Source: an uncultured Bacillota bacterium (GTDB lineage: Bacteria > Bacillota_I > Bacilli_A > Erysipelotrichales > Erysipelotrichaceae). Taken from it: 18,841 bases of DNA. Below the pieces are notes generated by a model. It was not told the DNA's origin. It saw nothing but the letters and a program-made list of their open reading frames with translations, and ran no database searches. The position numbers and the translations under genes were made by a program. The stretch is from the NCBI GenBank assembly GCA_900321955.1, contig ONXX01000015.1, positions 1-18,841 of the forward strand, in the 5' to 3' direction. Shown one piece after another: positions 14,298-18,841 of the stretch. Positions within the stretch are counted from its first letter, which is position 1, and every line of letters begins with the position of its first letter.

Positions 14298-16349
14298 CTA
14301 TTTTTTCTTTTCTTCTTCGATCAGCTGTTTGTTGACAAGTTCCGCAAACAGGCCGTTCTTTTCCATCAGCTCATCGTAGGTGCCCGACTCCACGATCAGC
14401 CCGTCTTTCAACATGATGATCCTGTCAAAATGCATGACCGTCGATAAACGGTGGGCGATCTGACGCTGACCGCCGGAGAAGCCACTGGAATTCGATTGCG
14501 ATATTTCCGTGTTGAGGCCTAAGGGCAAACTGCGGATATATTCACCGATACAAGCCATATCCAAAGCCTTCCACACCTTTTCCTCACTGACGTTGTCATA
14601 ACAGCCGAAGGTGACATTTTCATAGATGGTGCCCGGGAAGAGCTTGGAGAACTGGAAGACCGAACCGATCCTTTGACGCAAAGAGCGCTGATTGAGTTTG
14701 GTGATGTCTTTTTCGTCGTGGTAGACCGCACCGGTCGTCGGCACTTCCATGCCCATGATGATCTTTAATAGAGTCGATTTGCCGCAGCCCGATTCACCAA
14801 CGATCGCCACCTTTTCACCGGCCTTGATATTTAAGGAGATGCCTCTGAGGCAGCCGATATGATCGGCATCGTAAGTGAAGTGAACATCTTCCACCCGGAT
14901 ATTGCCGCGCAGGGTGCGGACATAGTCCAGCTGACCCTTCTGGCTTGGTTCGTATTCAAAGATCGGACGGATCGTATCCGCCATTGTCGACATGCGGAAC
15001 ATCGAGTTCATCGTAGAGACCAGAGAGTTGATGACGCCCTGGAACATCGCAAAGGAAGAAGTAAAGACCATGTAGTCTTCCCTGGCCAGTCCGTTTATGA
15101 CCGTCGCACCCATCAGCGTGATCGTCGTAACTAAAGACAGAGCAGACTGGATCGGACCGGAGTTGCGAAGCAGGAACGGTTTGGAATACTGGTTGTGCAG
15201 GATGCTCTGGTAAAGATCCGCCCACTTTGCATAGATGGACTTTTCTGCACCCATCGATTTGATCTTCATGATGCCCTTGATGGCCGAATAGAAGAAGCTG
15301 TCTGACTCCATACTTAAGGCCACTGTCTGGCGGTCGATCACCACACCCATGACGGCGGTCAGGATGGAGAATCCCACACGCACGGCCAGAAGAATCAAAG
15401 CCGGCGGCAATAATTCTTTGGAGATGCCGTTCATCTGTGCGATATAGGCACCGGAGAACGAGAAGTTCAGCAGGATATCCAGGAAGATATTGACGATGGT
15501 ATTGGTCAGATTGTTGCACTGGCTGATACGCTTGGAGATCTTGCCGGTCGAGTTGTTCGAGAAGAATGATCTCGGTAACTGCAGGATCTTGGCCATGACC
15601 ACACCCTGGACACGAAGCGAGACGCGGTTTCTGACGTTTGCCAGCATCCGCGACTTGATCTGGGTGACGATGACATTGACCATGCTTAAAAGCAGGAAGA
15701 GGGTGAGGATCGACTGGAACATCAGAGCGTTTCCTTCCACATCCTTGAGATAGACGGTATAGATCCACTGATTGATCTTCGGGAAAGCCAATCCCAAAAG
15801 GGTCATGATGCCGCTGGCGGCAACCAAACGGATCACATCGTTGGTCGTCAGATAGCGGAAGACCGCCATCACAAAAGTCAGCAGAACCGACTTGTACTGA
15901 CGCATCGGCTGGGTAAAGACATAACAGGTCTGCTTCAGACTTCTTAGGAACTTTCTGGTGCAGATATTGGACTTGCCGTTTGCCGGATTATAAGCCTTGT
16001 AGCCGTAGATGCTAGGTTGCAGAACATATGGTTTATCCTGTTCATCAAAACAGAGGATATAGCTGGTCTTTTCTTCCGCTTCCTTCAGCAGATCATCCGT
16101 CTTGCGGTACATGACATTGTTGGGTTCCATGATCCTCTGGACCAGATCATCGGTGGAATAGTAGGCAAAGATCCGATTGGCAGGCAGCTTAAAACGATCC
16201 AGGATGTACAGCAAAGCCGCCTGCACGGCATCCAGGTCCATGTTCAGATTCACCTGCCTCTTGTCTTCCAGAAGCGCCTTGTCGGCACTTTTTTCCAACA
16301 GTTGGTTTCTTTCCTCTTTCTTTTTGATCAGGTCGGAAGTAATGCTCAT
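14298..16349 (-). CDS. NHLM-type ABC exporter, second subunit, Walker B region deleted
   Basis: A 683-residue ABC exporter half matching the NHLM (nitrile-hydratase-leader RiPP) export ATP-binding protein that pairs with a peptidase-bearing partner. The N-terminal 150 residues are a soluble domain typical of this subunit, followed by the membrane domain (about 150-450) and the nucleotide-binding domain from about 470. Walker A is GESGCGKST (518-526), the Q-loop is in SVFQFSKLF and the signature is FSGGQRQ (624-630). Then IAHRLST follows at once. The partner has 45 residues between the same two points, including LFLDEFTSALD. So Walker B, the catalytic Glu and the D-loop are missing here, in frame. 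The subunit should bind but not hydrolyse ATP, if it folds. The ATG overlaps the partner's stop by 4 nt (ATGA), implying coupled translation. Confidence 0.85.
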   Translation of the reverse strand: MSITSDLIKKKEERNQLLEKSADKALLEDKRQVNLNMDLDAVQAALLYILDRFKLPANRIFAYYSTDDLVQRIMEPNNVMYRKTDDLLKEAEEKTSYILCFDEQDKPYVLQPSIYGYKAYNPANGKSNICTRKFLRSLKQTCYVFTQPMRQYKSVLLTFVMAVFRYLTTNDVIRLVAASGIMTLLGLAFPKINQWIYTVYLKDVEGNALMFQSILTLFLLLSMVNVIVTQIKSRMLANVRNRVSLRVQGVVMAKILQLPRSFFSNNSTGKISKRISQCNNLTNTIVNIFLDILLNFSFSGAYIAQMNGISKELLPPALILLAVRVGFSILTAVMGVVIDRQTVALSMESDSFFYSAIKGIMKIKSMGAEKSIYAKWADLYQSILHNQYSKPFLLRNSGPIQSALSLVTTITLMGATVINGLAREDYMVFTSSFAMFQGVINSLVSTMNSMFRMSTMADTIRPIFEYEPSQKGQLDYVRTLRGNIRVEDVHFTYDADHIGCLRGISLNIKAGEKVAIVGESGCGKSTLLKIIMGMEVPTTGAVYHDEKDITKLNQRSLRQRIGSVFQFSKLFPGTIYENVTFGCYDNVSEEKVWKALDMACIGEYIRSLPLGLNTEISQSNSSGFSGGQRQIAHRLSTVMHFDRIIMLKDGLIVESGTYDELMEKNGLFAELVNKQLIEEEKKK

Positions 16350-18295
16350 TGCGAACTCACCAGTTTCTTATAGAGACCATCCAGGGCGTAGAGCTCGGAA
16401 TGGGTTCCTTTTTCAACGATCTTTCCCTTATCCATGACGTAGATGCAGTCACAGTCCACGATCGTGGAAAGACGATGGGCAACGATGACACAGGTCGTGC
16501 CCTTGTCGCGTATTGATTTAATGACCTTGTCTTCAGTCAAGGCATCCAGAGCGGACGTAAACTCATCCAAAAAGAGAATCGTCGGTTCATGCGCCAGTGC
16601 CCTGGCCAGTTCCAGACGCTGTATTTCACCACCCGAAAAGTTCTGTCCGTTTTCCAGGATCTTGGTATTGTAGCCCAGGCGATCCGACATGATGCGGTCG
16701 TGGATCTGGGCATCTCTTGCCGCTAAAATAACTTCAAAGTCTTCCACCGTGTCATCCCACATGCGGATGTTGGCGTAGACCGTATCATCAAAAGTCGTCG
16801 CTTCCTGATCGACCGTCATGATCGAAGAATGGAAGACGACATCCGGAATTTCCTCACGCTTTTTGCCATCATAATAGATCTCGCCGCTTTCGGCTTTATA
16901 AAGATCGGCAATGACTTTTAATAATGTCGATTTGCCGCATCCCGTGCCGCCGACCAGAGCGATCATCTGTCCCTGTTTGATCTCCAAAGACACGTTGTCG
17001 AGGGCCAGGTCGTCACCGTTGTTGTAACGGTAGCACACGTTATTGACACTGATATTGCCTCGTAATTTTTCGTATTCCACGCCTTCTTCCAGCGGGATCT
17101 CTTTCGGCGTTTCCCGGTTCATGATGTCATTGACCCGTTCGATATTGGTGCGCATCGTCTGCATGGCGTTCATGGAGCTTAATGCCGAACTTAAGGAACT
17201 GCGCATATTGCCAAAGACATTCTGGAACATGGTCATCGTACCTAAGGTGAGTCTTCCCTGACCGATGAAGTAGGCACCAAGGAAGAGCTGTACTGCTCGA
17301 AGCAGGAAGGAATGGACGCCATCCACCATGGACATGACGCGGTTGATCCGCATGGAATCCATGCGGCTCTCGTTGGCCTGCATCAGGGACTCATACCACA
17401 TCGAGAAGAAATCCTTCTCCGAACCGGTGGAACGGATCGTCTCGATCATATTCATACCGTTGAGGACGGAAGAATTCAAAGAGTTGGATGAAGTTGCATT
17501 GGCACGGGAGAGAATCGCGTTCTGTTCCTGCAGCTTCAAGGTGATCGCAAAATAAACTGCCTCAATCGCCAAAGAGACCAGGGCAATGGTCTTGTCATAG
17601 GAAAAGATCATGAAGAAATAGAAGATCGTCATGAAGGTGTTGATCATTCGCGGGATCAGAGAATTCATGATCGAATCCTCAAGTTTTTCATTGGAATCCA
17701 AGCGTCCCATCAGTTCACCGACCGAGTACTGTTCAAAGAAACGTAACGGCAGGTTCATCATCTTCTTGATCATACCGCTGTTGGAAAGAGCCATCTGCCG
17801 GCGGCTGGTCTGATTGACCACCCGGTTCTTTTTGATCTGGAAAAACATCTGGAACAGCGTACCGAAATACATGATAAACATGAAGCCGCTCGTTATGATC
17901 GAAAGACCTTGTGCCTGATTTGACGGCAGCATGTTCTGCTCGATCAGTTCCCTGATAAAGCCGCTGTCGGTAACGATGTCGTCCATCATGAATTTCATGC
18001 CTCTGGATAAGGCCAGATCGGTCGAGATACAGATCAGGGTCAGAATGATCATGGCGATGATCGGCTTCATGATCGGCTTGACGCGGTCTTTGATCAGTGA
18101 ATACATCGATTCCTTTTTGCCGTCCGCCACAAAGTTTGGTCCCTTGGCAAACGTCAGCATCATACCGCCGTAGTTTTTCCTGAAACTGTTGTAAGGTGCC
18201 TTGTATTTCCCCTTGGCCGGATCAATGACCGAGATGGTCTCCTTGTCGACCTTGGTGACGATGACGAAATAACGCTTCTTCCAGTTGACGACCAC
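16346..18295 (-). CDS. NHLM-type ABC exporter, first subunit (transport and ATPase part)
   Basis: The continuous frame reads from a GTG at 18293-18295 to 16346. It codes for the end of a C39-like domain (NWKKRYFVIV to FAKGPNF, residues 4-54), about five to six membrane helices (about 75-370) and an intact nucleotide-binding domain: Walker A GGTGCGKST (449-457), signature FSGGE (553-557), Walker B TILFLDEFTSALD (572-584) and switch VAHRLST (605-611). Segments such as EEIPDVVFHSSIMTVDQE and the KGTTCVIVAHRLSTIVDCD ending fit the peptidase/ATP-binding member of the NHLM pair. The GTG has no ribosome binding site. The frame continues upstream without a start to a TAA at 18350-18352, so this is most likely the downstream part of one gene whose N-terminus is shifted to another frame (18506-18351). 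Confidence 0.85.
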   Translation of the reverse strand: MVVNWKKRYFVIVTKVDKETISVIDPAKGKYKAPYNSFRKNYGGMMLTFAKGPNFVADGKKESMYSLIKDRVKPIMKPIIAMIILTLICISTDLALSRGMKFMMDDIVTDSGFIRELIEQNMLPSNQAQGLSIITSGFMFIMYFGTLFQMFFQIKKNRVVNQTSRRQMALSNSGMIKKMMNLPLRFFEQYSVGELMGRLDSNEKLEDSIMNSLIPRMINTFMTIFYFFMIFSYDKTIALVSLAIEAVYFAITLKLQEQNAILSRANATSSNSLNSSVLNGMNMIETIRSTGSEKDFFSMWYESLMQANESRMDSMRINRVMSMVDGVHSFLLRAVQLFLGAYFIGQGRLTLGTMTMFQNVFGNMRSSLSSALSSMNAMQTMRTNIERVNDIMNRETPKEIPLEEGVEYEKLRGNISVNNVCYRYNNGDDLALDNVSLEIKQGQMIALVGGTGCGKSTLLKVIADLYKAESGEIYYDGKKREEIPDVVFHSSIMTVDQEATTFDDTVYANIRMWDDTVEDFEVILAARDAQIHDRIMSDRLGYNTKILENGQNFSGGEIQRLELARALAHEPTILFLDEFTSALDALTEDKVIKSIRDKGTTCVIVAHRLSTIVDCDCIYVMDKGKIVEKGTHSELYALDGLYKKLVSSQ

Positions 18296-18506
18296 CGGTG
18301 TCTTCTGCTTGAGCAGTTCCTCAAAACTCAGTTCCTTCAGTTCCTTCTTTTAACTGCGCCGGGCTGGTACCGTTACGCGAAGAAACACAGGTCTCCCTGA
18401 GCTGATCCATCGGAACGTATTTATTAAAATAACCCAGCATCATAAACAGCGCCGTTGCACCGTTTTCACCGGATGTCATTTGTATGCGGATCGGAAAATT
18501 ACTCAT
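18296..18506 (-). pseudogene. degenerate, frameshifted C39 peptidase-like N-terminus of the exporter
   Basis: The ATG at 18504-18506 opens a frame that ends at a TGA at 18321-18323. Its first 52 residues are clearly the start of a C39 leader-peptidase domain: PIRIQMTSGENGATALFMML and then VPMDQLRETCVSSRNGTS. In active members the motif is ECG, but here the catalytic Cys is Asn (ENG). The His normally in a HFVVV-like strand is also missing (RYFVIV in the next frame); the Asp of the IDP motif remains. One extra base in the AAAA run at 18348-18351 breaks the frame: removing one A joins it to the exporter. The helix that should follow is also about 15 residues short. The gene lacks a ribosome binding site, and a TAAAAT sits 11 nt upstream of the ATG. 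Confidence 0.7.
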
Positions 18507-18517
18507 ATCTATCTAAT

Positions 18518-18523
18518 ATTTTA
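18518..18523 (-). promoter_or_regulatory. candidate -10 element before the exporter pair
   Basis: TAAAAT on the minus strand, 11 nt before the ATG at 18506. No clear -35 and no ribosome binding site are present, so transcription from here would give a very short leader. Confidence 0.3.
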
Positions 18524-18531
18524 TCGTAAAT

Positions 18532-18600
18532 GAGGGTGTCTCATAGGAAAAGGCGAATCGTTTTTACACTTTATGCGCTTGCGGTCCTTTTTCCGAATAG
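18532..18600. mobile_element. possible solitary IS-like terminus
   Basis: The plus strand reads GAGGGTGTCTCATAGG at 18532-18547, the style of end seen in several Firmicutes insertion sequence families. An imperfect inverted repeat GGAAAAGG / CCTTTTTCC spans about 18546-18595. No matching second terminus and no transposase are in the window, so it may be a remnant or coincidence. Confidence 0.2.
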
Positions 18601-18653
18601 TAAAACAGAATCAGAGAAAAAATAAATATCATGAAAACCGGGAGGCTTTGATC

Positions 18654-18716
18654 ATGACAAAACTGAATAGCTCTGGCTTTTTTTATGTCTTTTTTATCTT
18701 GCAGAGCAAGCATTGA
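18654..18716 (+). CDS. tiny ORF (20 aa) with strong ribosome binding site
   Basis: An ATG at 18654 is preceded by GGGAGG with an 8-nt gap, one of the best ribosome binding sites in the window. The 20-residue product has a polar start, a hydrophobic, Phe-rich core (GFFYVFFIL) and a basic end (QSKH). The frame also extends upstream to an ATG at 18573 (47 residues in all), but that start has no good ribosome binding site. The stop overlaps the left arm of the terminator at 18716-18743. It could be a small membrane peptide, a leader peptide or a remnant. No family is recognised and it does not look like an NHLP precursor. Confidence 0.3.
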   Translation: MTKLNSSGFFYVFFILQSKH

Positions 18717-18743
18717 AAAAGAAGATCGTGTGATCTTCTTTTT
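18716..18743. terminator. bidirectional terminator
   Basis: AAAAAGAAGATC and GATCTTCTTTTT pair perfectly over 12 bp with a 4-nt loop (GTGT). It lies just upstream of the stop of the partial minus-strand gene (18757) and directly after the tiny plus-strand ORF, and would end both. Confidence 0.82.
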
Positions 18744-18756
18744 GCTTGGATTATTT

Positions 18757-18841
18757 TTAGGAAGTATGATTGATCAGCCAGTCGGTGATCTCATTTAGTC
18801 TTCTCAAACGATGGGTCGGCTTACCGGATCTCGATAGCTCA
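18757..18841 (-). CDS. C-terminal end of an unidentified protein (partial)
   Basis: A minus-strand frame enters from the right edge and ends at a TAA at 18757-18759. Only 27 residues are seen, with RSGKPTHRLRRLNEITDWL as the main part. The strong terminator after the stop and the codon use support a real gene end. The fragment is basic and helical and is too short for a family call. Confidence 0.5.
   Translation of the reverse strand, partial: ELSRSGKPTHRLRRLNEITDWLINHTS

Noticed and set aside
14956..15768. Long 270-codon minus-strand frame inside the second exporter gene
   Set aside because: It is on the same strand but in another frame of a clear ABC transporter gene. The translation is His/Arg/Gln-rich and matches no fold, so it is a shadow.
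18340..18356. Programmed ribosomal frameshift joining the C39-like start to the exporter
   Set aside because: The junction needs a +1 (or -2) shift at TTA-AAA-GAA. There is no slippery heptamer for -1, no slow or stop codon at the shift point and no clear stimulatory structure. The domain is also catalytically dead, so decay or sequencing error is simpler.
14298..18506. Ordinary heterodimeric multidrug exporter with one degenerate ATP site
   Set aside because: Known degenerate sites keep a Walker B with Asp in place of Glu. Here the whole motif is absent. The C39-like start and the NHLM-style N-terminal domain of the second subunit also point to peptide export.
18563..18591. lac-promoter-like sequence TTTACACTTTATGC
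   Set aside because: The resemblance to the Escherichia coli lac promoter stops before the -10. No hexamer with proper spacing follows, so it is taken as chance.
1..18841. tRNA, rRNA, CRISPR array, T-box or known riboswitch
   Set aside because: No cloverleaf, no regularly spaced repeats and no recognised aptamer core were found by reading both strands. Small structured RNAs cannot be excluded without covariance model searches.

Overview
The window looks like chromosomal DNA of a low-to-mid GC Bacillota, most likely an Erysipelotrichales/Erysipelotrichaceae-type gut or oral Firmicute. Supporting signs are strong AGGAGG-type ribosome binding sites, short A/T-rich promoters, compact gene packing with bidirectional terminators, and proteins of Firmicutes type: HxlR regulator, CmpB-like membrane protein, ROK kinase, DUF2798 protein and an NHLM-type double ABC exporter. 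The taxonomic call is an inference from gene content and style. No rRNA, tRNA, CRISPR array or intact insertion sequence was seen.

Left part (1-4657). On the minus strand a small unknown protein (88-510) lies behind a short flavodoxin (538-948) in a two-gene operon with an extended -10 promoter. Upstream is a BaiN/HI0933-type flavoprotein (1014-2120). After a roughly 320-nt gap come, on the plus strand, the tRNA CCA-adding enzyme (cca, 2441-3784) and a PIN/NYN-like putative nuclease with a lysine-rich linker (3833-4657). The unit ends in a bidirectional hairpin terminator.

Middle part (4667-9366). A minus-strand operon encodes an HxlR regulator, a CmpB-like membrane protein and an AAA ATPase with almost no spacing. 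It diverges from a flavin-reductase-like FMN protein (6621-7196). Between them is a clear inverted-repeat operator that touches the -35 of the reductase promoter. Beyond a terminator, the minus strand carries a large lipoprotein of unknown role (8188-9366) followed directly by a 1-phosphofructokinase-family PfkB sugar kinase (7256-8176).

Right-middle part (9462-14264). The plus strand has an SDF-type (dicarboxylate/amino acid) symporter with an unusual N-terminal extension that resembles a degenerate HATPase domain. The minus strand has a membrane-anchored HAD phosphatase, and an operon of a DUF2798 membrane protein and a cyclophilin-fold lipoprotein. The latter diverges from a plus-strand ROK sugar kinase through closely abutting promoters.

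Right end (14298-18841). A minus-strand pair of ABC exporters matches the paired NHLM (nitrile-hydratase-leader/Nif11 RiPP) secretion transporters. Both members are damaged. The first has a leader-peptidase (C39) domain that lacks the catalytic Cys and His and is cut off by a frameshift. The second has lost, in frame, exactly the stretch holding the Walker B motif and D-loop (45 residues by comparison with its partner). No RiPP precursor or modification enzyme is visible, so this is best read as a decaying or assembly-damaged peptide export locus. Upstream lie a candidate IS-like terminus, a tiny ORF with a strong ribosome binding site, a terminator hairpin and the tail of one more minus-strand gene.
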